Of a stretch of DNA of 64,000 nucleotides, positions 25,169 to 36,065 are shown one piece after another (the stretch's first letter is position 1; every line of letters starts with the position of its first letter). The notes beneath the pieces were generated by a model. The model did not search any database. It had not been told where the DNA came from and was given only the letters and a program-made list of their open reading frames with translations. The position numbers were made by a program, and so were the translations under genes. The stretch is from Rikenellaceae bacterium. GTDB taxonomy: Bacteria > Bacteroidota > Bacteroidia > Bacteroidales > UBA932. Location: the NCBI GenBank assembly GCA_003542575.1, contig DPKJ01000005.1, forward strand, positions 1 to 64,000, written 5' to 3'.

Positions 25169-25993
25169 TTAATACAATAGATAATCTTTATTAAATCTAG
25201 GCGTAGGTTCATTCTTATATTGCTTTAGAAATGCATTAAGAATACTTTCAGAAGGTTCAAATTTACCAGTTCTGCTAATTTTCAATAAGTATACTAATTT
25301 GGAAATCAATAACCTTTTGTTAAGTGAAATTATTTCTCCTTTTTTTTGTCTTTTTTTCAAGGGAGGACAAACTTTAAAGAATTTTAAGAATATAAGTGTA
25401 AAGTACCAAATATGATAAGAGTCTGTTCCTTCTTTTGTAGCATTCCAATCATTATTTTTTGGTCTATAAACGCTAAATGAATCCCCTTCTTTCGACTCTA
25501 AGTGTTGATTTAGCATCTTATGAATTATATGTAATGAACGACTATTTTTTATCACAACCTTTTTTTCCTTATTAACCTTTAGAGTTAAGGCTGCTCCTTC
25601 TTCACATATATATTTACAAATATCCTTTAAGTTGTCAGTATTATCTTCCTCCAATTCCAAAATTTTTTTACAAGAACTATAGGTGTAATCATAAATGAAA
25701 AGGAGTAAATACCAGAACTTTTCAAAGTCATAACCTAAGGCAATTATCATTTCTTTTAACTCCTTATCATTCTCATAATCTTTTAAGAAAGACTTGTTTA
25801 CCTTATTGCCAAAATATCTAAATAAAAATGCAACATATAATGGAGAGCAATAATAATTTTGAGAATGAACTTCTTTACAAAATGGTGCTATTGCTTCAGC
25901 CAATTCAAGTACATATTCAGTATATGAGTGTTCTTCACTAATTAAGTGATATACTTCATATGTACCTTGTTCTGGTCTTTCTATCTCTTTCAT
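25169..25993 (-). CDS. Hypothetical prophage protein
   Basis: I do not recognise this 274-residue protein. It is soluble, acidic at the N terminus (MKEIERPEQGTYEV) and lysine-rich at the C terminus, with no signal peptide or membrane segment. It contains no in-frame TGA, its Trp codons are TGG and the stop is TAA, so it belongs to the standard-code group. It lies between the ParB-like gene and the terminator of the late operon, so it is probably expressed separately from the structural genes. Confidence 0.6.
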   Translation of the reverse strand: MKEIERPEQGTYEVYHLISEEHSYTEYVLELAEAIAPFCKEVHSQNYYCSPLYVAFLFRYFGNKVNKSFLKDYENDKELKEMIIALGYDFEKFWYLLLFIYDYTYSSCKKILELEEDNTDNLKDICKYICEEGAALTLKVNKEKKVVIKNSRSLHIIHKMLNQHLESKEGDSFSVYRPKNNDWNATKEGTDSYHIWYFTLIFLKFFKVCPPLKKRQKKGEIISLNKRLLISKLVYLLKISRTGKFEPSESILNAFLKQYKNEPTPRFNKDYLLY

Positions 25994-26011
25994 AGATGCA
26001 AAGATAAAAAA

Positions 26012-26038
26012 AACCTGTAGTCTGTTGAACTACAGGTT
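26012..26038 (-). terminator. Terminator of the late (structural) operon
   Basis: A perfect 9-bp stem (AACCTGTAG with CTACAGGTT) is followed on the minus strand by a run of eight or more T residues. It lies 7 bp beyond the stop of the holin-like gene and separates the recoded late operon from the standard-code gene at 25169-25993. Confidence 0.88.
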
Positions 26039-26044
26039 GTAAAT

Positions 26045-26236
26045 CTATTCGGTTTTTCTATACTTATAATGAATCCCTAGCAAACTTCCGCAAAATGTTG
26101 CTGCTTCTCCAAATGCAATTAATACAGAGCTATCTATTATTCCTGTAGGTTTTACAATAAAACCAGTTATAAGTAAAACACAACCAACAACAATTGTAAA
26201 AACTGCCATTCAAAGTTGAATATCCTTTTTATGCAT
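26045..26236 (-). CDS. Holin-like small membrane protein (recoded, 1 TGA)
   Basis: Read with TGA as Trp this 63-residue protein begins MHKKDIQLWMAVFTIV. It has two hydrophobic segments (about residues 8-28 and 38-55) joined by KPTGIIDSS, and a basic C-terminal tail HYKYRKTE. Similar two-segment proteins with GFIVxPxGxID and LVAFGEA motifs occur in Bacteroidetes phages near the lysis region, so a holin is likely. The TGA at 26210-26212 would stop standard translation after eight residues. It is the last gene of the late operon. No endolysin is recognisable beside it. Confidence 0.6.
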
Positions 26237-26252
26237 TAAGTTATATATTTAA

Positions 26253-27524
26253 TTAATAGTCTAATAATCTGATTTGCCATACTTCATTATCATTAAGTGT
26301 TAATCCGCTTATATATGCTGAAACACTATTCCAACCTATATTGTCATAATTATAATACTCCTGAATCAAATATTGAATACCATCAGGTGAAACTAAAACA
26401 AACTTCATATAAGGGATTAAGTCAGGAACTTGGAAACTAAAGTTAATTGAAGCCATCTTATTGTAATATGGAGCAGTTTCTTGCTCTTGTACATTAAACA
26501 TAAGTGCAGTATTTATTACTTGTAGTGAGATCCCTTCACTTTCAATTGAGTCTAATATTCTTGGTTTAGTAGATGGAGTAGGTTCATTATAAATACCTGT
26601 ATTGTGAACAATAGTTTGATCATATAAAACACTATATCCAAAGTAATATCAATGATTATTTTGATCCATATAATATCCAAAAGGAGAATAATTGTGCATA
26701 CTGGAACTATTAAATAGAATAGAACCAGTAGTATATTCAATTGGGTTTCTAAACGGTGCATAATCACTACTTTCATCATAATTATTGACATAAACAGTTA
26801 CCATTGAAGTAGAATTAAAAGCATTTTCTATAGTTGTTCCATACTTCAATGAATATTGTGCTGGGTTTAATTGTACATCAATAAAATCACCTGCATATGT
26901 TCCTTCTTCATTACTAATTGAAGGTGTAAATCTTGTATTAACTCCTGATTCAAACGAATATAATGAAGATAAATTCCCAGAATCAATAACTAGTTCATTG
27001 TTTAATGTTGGTACAGAGCTTAGTGTTTGTTCTGTATAATTATTAACTCTCATTTTACAAGCTAAAGTAGGATTATAAACAGAAGATGAATACTTTATAT
27101 AAGCTTTACAGGAGTTAATGCTTGGTATATATAGAGCTGGATCATCACTTGGAGAAGTTGAATTAGAGTTAACAATACTAATAATCTCACAATCGCCTTT
27201 ACGGTTCAATCCTGAATCATTAAGTAAATTATAACTAAATCCGTTTTTAGAAATTTTGACTCCTGAATCTCTTGTTGTTTGGTTGTGGTATTTCCCATTA
27301 ACACCCTGTCAGTTTACATAACCAACAAAACCATTTTCAGCGCCAACAATTCTTAATATACCATCAATCTTAAATAGCTTTTTAATCTGATCTACTTTTT
27401 CTTGATCTGAGTCTGTGAGTCCAAAATATGAGGTTAAGAACTTACCAATATTAATATTTCTAGAAATAGCTCCTTTAGTAGCTTTTAAAGTCTTACTTAT
27501 AAAATCAAAAACACTTGCAGCCAT
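26253..27524 (-). CDS. Putative tail-tip or receptor-binding structural protein (recoded, 2 TGA)
   Basis: The 423-residue reading frame is continuous when TGA at 27309-27311 and 26649-26651 are read as Trp. It has a short helical N terminus (MAASVFDFISKTLKATKG) and then a long beta-rich, Asn/Ser/Tyr-rich region, as in distal tail proteins. Two further Trp codons are TGG (in NIGWNSV and EVWQIRL), so both codons coexist in one gene. I do not recognise a family. It lies at the fibre end of the late operon, starting 1 bp after the stop of the previous gene when that gene is read with the alternative code. Confidence 0.65.
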
Positions 27525-27525
27525 A

Positions 27526-28302
27526 TTACTCAATATATAAATATCATTTATTTGGATCTGAATTATTGGGAGCTGCATTTGGAATAGCTAATGCTTGAGC
27601 TTCAATTTTCCCAGATGCAGTAATATTAATTACACCATCAATTGAACCAGACATAGTTCCACCACTTAATGGTAAATAATTGTGAACGTGGTTAGATGCA
27701 GCAGCACCAACTTCTGCATATGAGTATGCAGGTTTACTTACTTGTTTTGCCCAGCTATACACATCAGAAGCAGGTGCAGAACCAGCAGTAGCAGCATATA
27801 AAACAGACTTTGCATAATCTGGTGAATTATCAACATTACCTAAACCTATTTCACTTTTTGTATAAGTTGGTTTGGTAGGTTGTTTTGCCCAAGTTGGAAC
27901 AGTAGGATCTGTTTCTGTTGCGATTCCACCAGATCCAATACCATCTATCATATCTTTTAGAATCTTACCTTGATAAGCAGATAATGCATCATTTGCTGAT
28001 GTAGATAATAAGTTGTTAATCACATTTATTACAGGTAAATCAGGCTCTTCTCCAGTAATTCCAGCATCAGATATACTTAATGAAAATCTATCATCTGGGA
28101 TTTGAATTTCAAGTTCATTAGGGGTTTTATCTGGTATCAATAACACTTTTGCTTTTAGAATCTTACAAGCAAGATCTGAATTCTCATTAAAGCCAGTAAA
28201 AGAGCTACCACTATTTATTACAGCAGTTCCAGCGGTTGTACTCTGGTTTGTTCTGTATTTACTCCTATATACTTTTGGGATGTTAATTTTATTAAATTCC
28301 AT
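27526..28302 (-). CDS. Tail fibre-like protein (recoded, 1 TGA near the end)
   Basis: The 258-residue protein has fibre hallmarks: WAKQPTKPTYTKSEIGLGNV and the related WAKQVSKPAYSYAEVGAA, then NYLPLSGGTMSGSI, a motif common in phage fibres. Standard reading stops at TGA 27544-27546. With TGA as Trp it adds WYLYIE and ends at TAA 27526, leaving a 1-bp gap to the next gene instead of a 20-bp overlap. The spacing thus supports the alternative code. Its two other Trp codons are TGG. Confidence 0.78.
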
Positions 28303-30387
28303 TTATTTCTTCTCCACTAATTTTAATGTACTCTTATTGAAAAAATAATCAACTTCCATTGAGTCAACTATAAACTCACTATCTAATGTATTATTTATCA
28401 ATTTAGAATATGGATAAATATTGTTTTTAAGAGATATCTCCAGAATCTTGGAAGGTGTTGAGTACTGTTTTACTAACCGTTGAATTATTGTTTTTTCGGG
28501 AGTTTGAGTAACATTTAATGCACTATTAGTAAGTGTTAATATGTAGCTACCATTAGATAAAAAGGGAGAGCTATACGATAAACTTTTACCTGTATATGTA
28601 CATATTTTTAATCCTATTGTTTCTCCTTCTTTTACATAATCTTCATTTATAATATTCTCATAAACTGTATCAGTATCAATTTCCCTTTCTGGATTTGGAG
28701 AGTAGATTTCCAGCTTTAAATTTTTCAATCAGAGTGCAGTTACCCTTTTTGATGTATTGACATAATTAGGACTATAAATAGTAAACTCAACATTACCATA
28801 TAAATTATCAGATTCTTTAATTGGAATAGCGTAACCATTCCCATCTATCTCATCTATATAACTTACTGTATTTTTAATTGGAAACCATTTGTTTATATAA
28901 TGATCAGTATTACCTTCTGTATTTTTAAATGGTATTCAAAAACCACCTTGATCATATATGGATCAAGAGCTACCATTTCAGTATTTATTACCCACTTTTA
29001 GTTTGCATATCAATCTAAGGTTACTCTCATTAAAGCTATCTCCATCAGGCTTGTAATCGCTGTCTAAGTAGATGGCATTTAACCGATCATCTCATAATCC
29101 TTCTCCAGAAACAACTAAGAAATATTTCCCAGAAAAGGATGCTTCTGGTATTTTTTCAGCTTTTAATTCAAAGACCTTTTTTGTTATTCCATCACTAGGT
29201 GGTAATCCTAAATGTCTGTGAATTACTAAGTAGTTTTCAAGTTCTAATGATGGTACAATTTCATCAGTTTTATAACTAACATACTTTAAAATGGTTGCAC
29301 CAATATTCTCTTTCATAAAATTATATAGAATGTCTCCATTAGTCCTACCAGTTGGAAGTACATAATTTGGCAATTCTACTTCAGCTCAATTAGTCTTATT
29401 GTAGTAAAAGCTTTTGTACTTACTATTTAAATAATACCTGTAAAAGTGATCTCTATTATATGTCGTTTTATCTGCATTGTGGGTAAATTGGTTCTTTTCG
29501 GTTGCATTTCAGTTACCTGCATAATTAGTTAAATCACTTCAAATATCGGGTAGGAGAGACTGGAAATTATATAATGAACATTCTACTTTTACTTTATTGA
29601 ATACTTCATCTAGTGAAAGAGAAGCACCAGTCTCTGTTACATCACCTTCTGCAATTGTTTTAATGTTTAAAAGAGTACCTGAAGATGATGTATAATTTAT
29701 AAAGTTATCTGAGCTATTATATATATTAAATGTATTTTGTCCACTTTTTATAGCATCATAATCAATTATATAAATAGAATTTTTGTAAGCTATCATTGTG
29801 TATCCCATATACTTCATTATTTCTTCTATCACCTCTTTATAAGTCATAGGATTATCATCTTCATCAAAGAAATTATTTTCAGCAATATACATTTCAGATA
29901 GAGATAGGTTATTACTCTTAGTTTCATAGATAGTTGTATAATCTCCAGATACCTTTTTTAAGGCTGTTCTTATGATATCTAAGAATGAAACAATTTTCTT
30001 TCTATCTGTTTCATATTTATAATACTCTAATGTACTTAATGCATCAATTGCATTTATTTCAATTGTTTCATATTCTTGATTAAAATCCTGATTATATATA
30101 TTAGGTTCTACATATCCACTTCATTCTAAAACCGTATCATTACTAAATAGCTGAATTTTAATTCCATTAGCTGTAGGATTGTAGATATCAAATAAGTAGT
30201 TATTAGAAACAATAGATGTAGTTGCTCCAGATAACTTTAAGGGTTTATATATTGTCTCAGATCCCTCTCATTTTACAATAAAGGGATCAGAACCAAGTAA
30301 TATCTCTGTTTCTCCAGATCCACCAGTATCAATAACTACCATATATGGTATTTCATCAAGATTTTTAAAATATCCTTTATATTTCAT
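28303..30387 (-). CDS. Large tail (baseplate/tail-tip) protein (recoded, 10 TGA)
   Basis: Ten in-frame TGA codons fall at residues 40, 89, 283, 293, 334, 432, 470, 475, 484 and 553 of a 694-residue frame. With TGA as Trp the frame is continuous from an ATG preceded by an in-frame TAA to a TAA stop. Only one clear Trp uses TGG (in KWFPI). The front part, with LEWSGYVEPNIYNQ and AIDALSTLEYYKY, resembles tail-tip proteins of Bacteroidetes siphoviruses, in which a Trp precedes the GYV/GFV motif. The gene lies directly after the tape measure gene, where distal tail proteins belong. Confidence 0.8.
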
Positions 30388-30388
30388 C

Positions 30389-33300
30389 CTACTTTATTTT
30401 AGTTGTTTTCTTTGAATAGTTATTTATTACACCTACTAAATCTTGACCTTTTATTGTGAATTTAACTTCACCTGATGATGGTTTTTCATCAACCTTTAAT
30501 AAGTTTTTAAGTTTGCTTAAAGGAGCAATAACCTCTGGATTAGAAGAAGCTCCAGCATACTCACCCATCATACCAAGTGTAGCACCACTAACTATACCAC
30601 CATTAGCAAATTTTGGAATTGCTGACATCATCCCTAGAACACCTGCAATTACTGCTGGTATTGCTAATCATCCAAAAGGGATTTTTGCGGTATCAGCTGC
30701 TGCTGAACTTGCAGCACTTGCAGTATTTGCAGCTACCTCTGTTGTTGTAGTTGCAACTGTTGTTGCAGCCCCTGCAACTTCTGCTGCCATAGAAACACCT
30801 GTTGATGCTACTTTTTGTGCTGCTGCTTGACTTGTTATTATTGCTTCAGCTTGTTTAGCAGCGGTAAGTTTTTTAGTTAGCTCAATAGTAGCTTCAATAG
30901 CTTTTGTAACAGACATTATTGAATCAACTGTTTGAATCAAGGCATTAATTATTGCCATTACTTTTTCAAAACCAGAAGCATCAGTATCAGCTAATACTTC
31001 GTTCATATTCCTGAAAGCATTAACTAACCTATCAGCAGCACTTGCTACATCTTTTATAGTATCGTATGTGCCATTTTTGAATTCTTCATTGAACTTTCTA
31101 ATGTCATCTTGTACTTCTGCTAGTTTTAAAGCTTTACCAAGATCTGTTTCATTTTTAATTGCTACATCAAGTTCAATCTGATAATTAGAAAAACCAGAGT
31201 CAACTGCTTTTTGAAGTTCTTCTTTTAACTTACTTGCTAGTTTATATTCTTCTTCCAGTATATCCATATCTGACTTTTTATAGTCAAATGTTCTATCCCT
31301 TTTATCTGGTCTTGTTGGAATATATAAGTCTTTAGATGTGCTTTTTTTAAGTTTATCAAAGAAGCCATCTGTATCAAACTTTAGTTCTGGATCTTTTATT
31401 TCAATCTCAAAATCTTGTAAGATTAAATTTTCTTGCATCAAGCTATAGAAAAGCTCTTTGTACTTTCCTTCTAACCTGTCAAGTATACCAATTTGCTTTA
31501 TGAATGAATCAGTTAATTTTAATACTCCTTCATAGTATTCTTTTTGTGATACAGCACCGTTTCTTAACTGGTTTTCTAGTTCCTTTCTTTCTTTTGCATA
31601 CTTCTCTAGTGTAGTAATATCTTCTTCAGTTTTATTACCTGCACTAGAATTTAGTAGTTCTGCTGTCTTTCTTCTCTCAATTTCATCATTAGCTTTTTTA
31701 AGAAGCAGTTCTTGATCATTCAGAGCTGTATTTATTTGATTTAGCTCTTTCTTAAGTTGCCTAAGCTTGAATGATTCTAGTGGAGTAACTGTACCTGTTG
31801 AATACTTTCTACCAATCTTCTGAATTTCTGAATCAACTCTATCTTTTTCTCCTAGCAATCTAGAATACTCCTGAGATCTTGCTCTTAGTAAAGCTTCTTC
31901 TTTGATTAGTTTTAAGCGATCTTCAATAGCTTTATTAATTAAGGAATCGTTTGATAATTGCTCAGCAGTATAACCCTTAATTTTCTCTGTAGATTCTCCA
32001 ATAATTTCAAGTAATGATCTTCTTTTTTCAATATCCTTACTATTCTCATATCAAAGGTTTCTGATGTACTCTAGTCTGGATTGTTCTTTAGTATATTCTG
32101 CACCACCTTTACTAAATGCAATCCCTGCATCATTTATTGATTTAGTAGTATCTTTAACTATGTTGTTAACTCTCTTTCATTCATTAACCATTTGGTTAAT
32201 TTTTACAAAAGCAATAGTTAATCCAGCTATTAGAAGTGTTATCCAATTAGAAGCAAAAAAAGATTTAATTGAAGCTCCAAAATTTGAGAAGGATGTATTA
32301 ACTCTTTCTCATCCTTTAGATAGTTTATTTGTAGCTGCTTCTTGCTTAACAATCCCTTCAATATTACTATTTGCAGTTCTATTTAGCCTATTATAATATT
32401 TCTCTAATTTTTCAATTTCTCTTTTGAGTTTGTTAGTTTCTTTAACTGAAGCTACTATTGAAGGTACATCTTTATGATCTGGAAGTTTGTGTTCATATGC
32501 TTTCTTTTTTAACCTTGCTAATTTACTTTCAAGTGTTCCTGTATCAACTATTCTTAATACACCTGCCTTACTGTTTAAAGCAGCAAATTTATTGTTTAGC
32601 CTTTCATATTCAAGTACTTGATCTTTAACTTTATTGTTAAAAGCAACAAAGATACTTTTGATTCTGTTGGCTGTTAATGCAGCAATAGTTCCCAAAACAC
32701 CAGCTCAAATTGTTTTAATATTATTCGCTACAACTTCAAAAGCACTAGTAATTGAGTTGATTATATCAGCCATTATTTTCTGCATCCTCTCAGTAGCAAA
32801 TAGATCAGATATTGTATTTCTTAATTTATTGATAGATCCTTCAATTGAATTTGGATTGAAATTCATTGTTTCAATCTTCAACTGTTGGGCAAATAAAGGA
32901 AGTACTTCTTTTGCTGCAAGTTTACCTTTCTTCATCAAATCATCTAATTCAGCAGTAGAAACATTTATTGCTCTAGCCATTATTCCAATTGCTCCTGGTA
33001 ATCTTTCACCTAATTGACCTCTTAATTCTTCTGCTGTAATCCTACCTTTTGACATCATTTGAGTAACTGCTAACATTACTCCACTAGTTTCATCTGCTGA
33101 AAGATTAAAATATGCAGAAGATTGTGTTAATGCATCAAAGATATTCTGGGTGTCTCTCAAGTTTATATTTGATCCTCTAGCAGCAGCAAAGAATTTTGCA
33201 TAATTTCCAGTTAAACTAACTAACTCTTGATTATATTTTTTACTTGTATCATATACAAATTTTAAAGATGTAGCATAAGTATAACTGTCTCCAGTTACGT

Positions 33301-33517
33301 TTTTAAGGGTTTGTTGTGCTTTTGACATCCCTTTTATCGACTGTAATACTTGGCTGGTGAAACTACCTATCCCAATTGCACCTGCTGCAAATGCCATAGA
33401 TAAATTCCGAACTTGTAATTGAATGCTTTTTAATGCTGTGTTTGCTTTATTTGCTCCCTTTGTAAAACCTGATGTTATCAAGTTTAAAGCTACTGCAAAT
33501 GATAAATTTTTAGCCAT
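30389..33517 (-). CDS. Tail tape measure protein (recoded, 5 TGA)
   Basis: The 1042-residue protein has the tape-measure domain near the front (VTGDSYTYATSL, then GNYAKFFAAARGSN, LRGQLGERLPGAI and LDDLMKKGKLAAKEV). Long helical, Lys/Glu-rich stretches follow, and an Ala-rich hydrophobic region ends with PKFANGGIVSGATLGMMGE. In-frame TGA codons are at residues 271, 403, 447, 489 and 950. Tape measure proteins set the length of the phage tail, and this length predicts a tail of roughly 150 nm at 0.15 nm per residue. Without recoding, standard translation would stop about one quarter of the way in. Confidence 0.92.
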
Positions 33518-33520
33518 ATT

Positions 33521-34147
33521 TTATAGTTTAGCGTTTTTTAGAATATCTTCAAGTTTATCTTTATATTCGTCTGCAATTGACTTTGATCTTATTGCTTCTT
33601 CATCTTTCTCTCAATTAAATAATATGAGATCTTTAGGAGATTTTAGCTTTTTCCCTACGTGGGGCAGAATTGAATAGTAGCATCATAATCTTTGCAATTG
33701 AAGTTCTTCTTGCTTAGTTGAATTATAATTATTTATATAAGAGCCAACATCTTCAAGAGACATTTCATTGAGGATATAATTAATATCTAATCCACAATTT
33801 GCAGTAAGTATTGGGATAATCTTATAGATAAATAATTCAGCTTCTTGATGAACTTCCAAAGATGGTTCATCAGAAACTTCTTGTTTAGTAGAAAACTGCT
33901 CTTGAAGTTCTACAGTTTTATGAAATTGTTTAAGTACTTTCTGAGATAGTTTCTGATTGTTCAGGATTACTTTTTCAAATGCATCATAAGTGTATGTAAA
34001 ATCTTCATTATTGCAATAATAGCAACAATATATAAGCCTTAATATATCTTTGTAATCTGAATAATCTAATCTGGAAAATGCTTTTCTTGCTAGTTTTTCA
34101 AAATGGATTATTGACTTAATATTAAATTTCAAAATATAATCCTTCAT
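33521..34147 (-). CDS. Putative tail assembly chaperone region protein (recoded, 2 TGA)
   Basis: The 208-residue frame lies between the tail tube and tape measure genes, where tail assembly chaperones are found. It has a helical N-terminal part (FEKLARKAFSRLDYSDYK), an acidic linker (EVSDEPSLEVHQEAE) and, after TGA at 33683-33685, a Cys/Tyr/Lys-rich end, with a second TGA at 33611-33613. I see no clear slippery sequence for a programmed frameshift. The family assignment rests mainly on position. Confidence 0.6.
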
Positions 34148-34202
34148 AACTTATTTATTTAAAAAAAAGGGTAGAGAAAAACCCTACCCTTATGAGTTGT
34201 GT

Positions 34203-34640
34203 TTAAACTAAAGTTTGTGTTAAAGCTCCAGTTCCAGTAAGAGATACTGATAAAGAAGCAACTTCATTATTATCTGCTTGAATATTTAATGATGTAATGA
34301 GTGCAGATCCTGAAAAGCTTGGAACTCCAGCTGCAAATCCTGTATCAGCTTTTGCAAACTTTACAGTTATTGGAGTTCTAGAAGTCATAGCTGTAAATAA
34401 GTCTGACATACTTTCACCAGCTGTTGATGAAAAAGTAAGCAGCGAATCACTAGATAAGGATCAACCCATCTGACCAACTAAATATGTTTTGAAAGCTCCA
34501 GACATTTTATTTGAAGTATCAATTGTGTCCATAGTCATTTCTAATGAACAAGTTTTTGCGTAAGCAATTGGATCAGTTCCAATAAAAATAAGGAGATCTT
34601 GTCCACGAACTAGATCAGTATCATTTGTAGTTATTGCCAT
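34203..34640 (-). CDS. Major tail tube protein (recoded, 1 TGA)
   Basis: The 145-residue protein has the tail tube pattern: DTDLVRGQDLLIFIGTD, CSLEMTMDTIDTSNKMSG, then a middle stretch and the end SGSALITSLNIQADNNEVAS with VSLTGTGALT. The TGA at 34461-34463 (residue 60) lies in GQMGWSLSSDSL, where Trp precedes a short strand in related tail proteins. It is the expected neighbour of the head-tail connector genes upstream and the chaperone and tape measure genes downstream. Confidence 0.82.
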
Positions 34641-34658
34641 AATTATAATTTTATTTTT

Positions 34659-35024
34659 TTAATCAATTTGAAACAAAAGCACTTGAAGAAATTTATTATC
34701 AATAGCTTCTTCTGTGCTATCTATTAATCTAATAGTAAATCCATCTCTTAAACCTTCCAGTTCATTGTTTAATAATTCTGCTATCTCTTGGGATTCATCA
34801 TATGTTTCAGAAACTACAGTAATAAAGACTTTGCATTTCTCAGAGTGAACACCAAATTTTGTGTAGTCTTTACTATATTCATCTCTCTGGTAAATGATAA
34901 AACTTCCAGTAGTATTTAGTGGAGCAAGAATAGGATATATTTTATCTCCAACTTTCTCTGTTATGGAACTACTAGCTAATAATCATTCTCTAATTTTTGT
35001 TCCTATTTTAAATTTACTTGCCAT
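34659..35024 (-). CDS. DUF3168-like tail completion protein (recoded, 1 TGA)
   Basis: The 121-residue frame starts MASKFKIGTKIREW, where the TGA at 34983-34985 supplies the Trp, and continues VGDKIYPILAPLN, FIIYQRDEYSKD and a C-terminal FTIRLIDSTEE. The layout is that of DUF3168 head-tail or tail completion proteins. It is not visible as a normal gene under the standard code because the TGA comes 13 residues after the start. It overlaps the preceding gene by 11 bp. Confidence 0.75.
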
Positions 35025-35436
35025 TTCGTTCCGTTATTTTATTTACTGCATTTTCAATACTATCATATAGCAGTTCTAATGATTGTTTATTGTTGGTATT
35101 GACAGTATTTGTTCAGAAATTATTCCCTGCTATCTGACCTCTATAGAAACCTCTTGCAGTATAGCGTTTATCTGTACCACTATCTATAAGATGTGCGTGT
35201 TTACCTAATGATCCAAAACCAGCTAAAGCTCCTAATCTTTTTCTTTTTACTTTGCTTATTAATGAGCTAAAAAGATTCCCAGACTTGATATTTTTCAGAT
35301 TGGATTTCCCTTTATTAGCTAAGAATTTTGAAGCTTGACGTAATCCTTTTTTAACAGTTTTATTCTTATCAATATCTGATAATCCAGAAATTGCTAAGTG
35401 AACTCTGTTAATATCTATCATTTGAACAGTTAACAT
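35014..35436 (-). CDS. HK97 gp10-like tail protein (recoded, 1 TGA)
   Basis: The 140-residue protein is like HK97 gp10, with LRQASKFLANKGKSNLK, a basic segment KVKRKRLGALAGFG, HLIDSGTDKRY and YRGQIAGNNFW. The TGA at 35113-35115 gives the Trp after NNF, a place where related proteins also have an aromatic residue. The start ATG shares a base with the stop of the upstream adaptor gene (TAATG), indicating translational coupling. The TAA stop at 35014 lies inside the start of the next gene. Confidence 0.78.
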
Positions 35437-35753
35437 TACTTATCTTCTTTTTTAAGGGATATTGAGATACTATTATCTTTTCTATTGAAAAAGAGATTTT
35501 CAATTTTATATGTTTTACCTCTTAATACTACAATTAATCCATCATTGAGTAGGGGATTAGTTCTAACTTTTACTTCTAAGAAGTTAGTATTATAATCTTC
35601 CTTATTTTGGATTGTGTTTTTTCCAGTATTAGATACTACTTGACATCTTGACTTTAAGACTAAAGTTTTATTCTTTGTTATTGCTCCAGATGCACTTTTC
35701 ACATCAGAAAGTGAGTAGAATTCTATTATATCAGTTAGATTTCCTGCTTTCAT
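35436..35753 (-). CDS. Phage head-tail adaptor/closure protein
   Basis: The 105-residue protein matches the SPP1 gp16/HK97 adaptor class. It has GNLTDIIEFYSLSDVKSASG, then LKSRCQVVSNTGK and VLRGKTYKIENLFF. Such proteins close the head at the portal and connect it to the tail. There is no Trp and no in-frame TGA, and the stop is TAA. It is embedded in the late operon with overlapping neighbours. Confidence 0.78.
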   Translation of the reverse strand: MKAGNLTDIIEFYSLSDVKSASGAITKNKTLVLKSRCQVVSNTGKNTIQNKEDYNTNFLEVKVRTNPLLNDGLIVVLRGKTYKIENLFFNRKDNSISISLKKEDK

Positions 35754-35756
35754 ATC

Positions 35757-36050
35757 TTAATATTTTCTATATAAGCTTATTAAGTATTCAAATGAAAGAG
35801 GGATTTTAGCCATAATTCCATATGATACAGGTTCTCTATTTGCATAGAAGTTACCAATCAATAACAACATAGCTTGAATTATTGCAGGTGGTAATTGACC
35901 ACCTGCTTCTAATTCCTTCAATGCTATGTTTAAATTCCTAGATACAACATCTTCAGCTACTGTTATTAGATCCAATATATAAAGATCATCTAGAATGAAA
36001 TCACTATCTATATTCAGATGTTTTTTTGCTAGATCCAAATTTATATACAT
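35757..36050 (-). CDS. gp6-like head-tail connector protein
   Basis: The 97-residue helical protein starts MYINLDLAKKHLNID and contains LITVAEDVVSRNLNIAL and LPPAIIQAMLLLIGNFYANRE, matching the gp6-like connector family (DNA packaging/connector). It contains no Trp and no TGA. It lies directly after the major capsid gene, the standard position in HK97-type genomes. Confidence 0.82.
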   Translation of the reverse strand: MYINLDLAKKHLNIDSDFILDDLYILDLITVAEDVVSRNLNIALKELEAGGQLPPAIIQAMLLLIGNFYANREPVSYGIMAKIPLSFEYLISLYRKY

Positions 36051-36065
36051 AGCATATATTCAATA

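Noticed and set aside
34203..34659. A -1 frameshift site in the tail chaperone region
   Set aside because: No convincing slippery heptamer followed by a structure was found. The TGA codons alone explain the broken frame.
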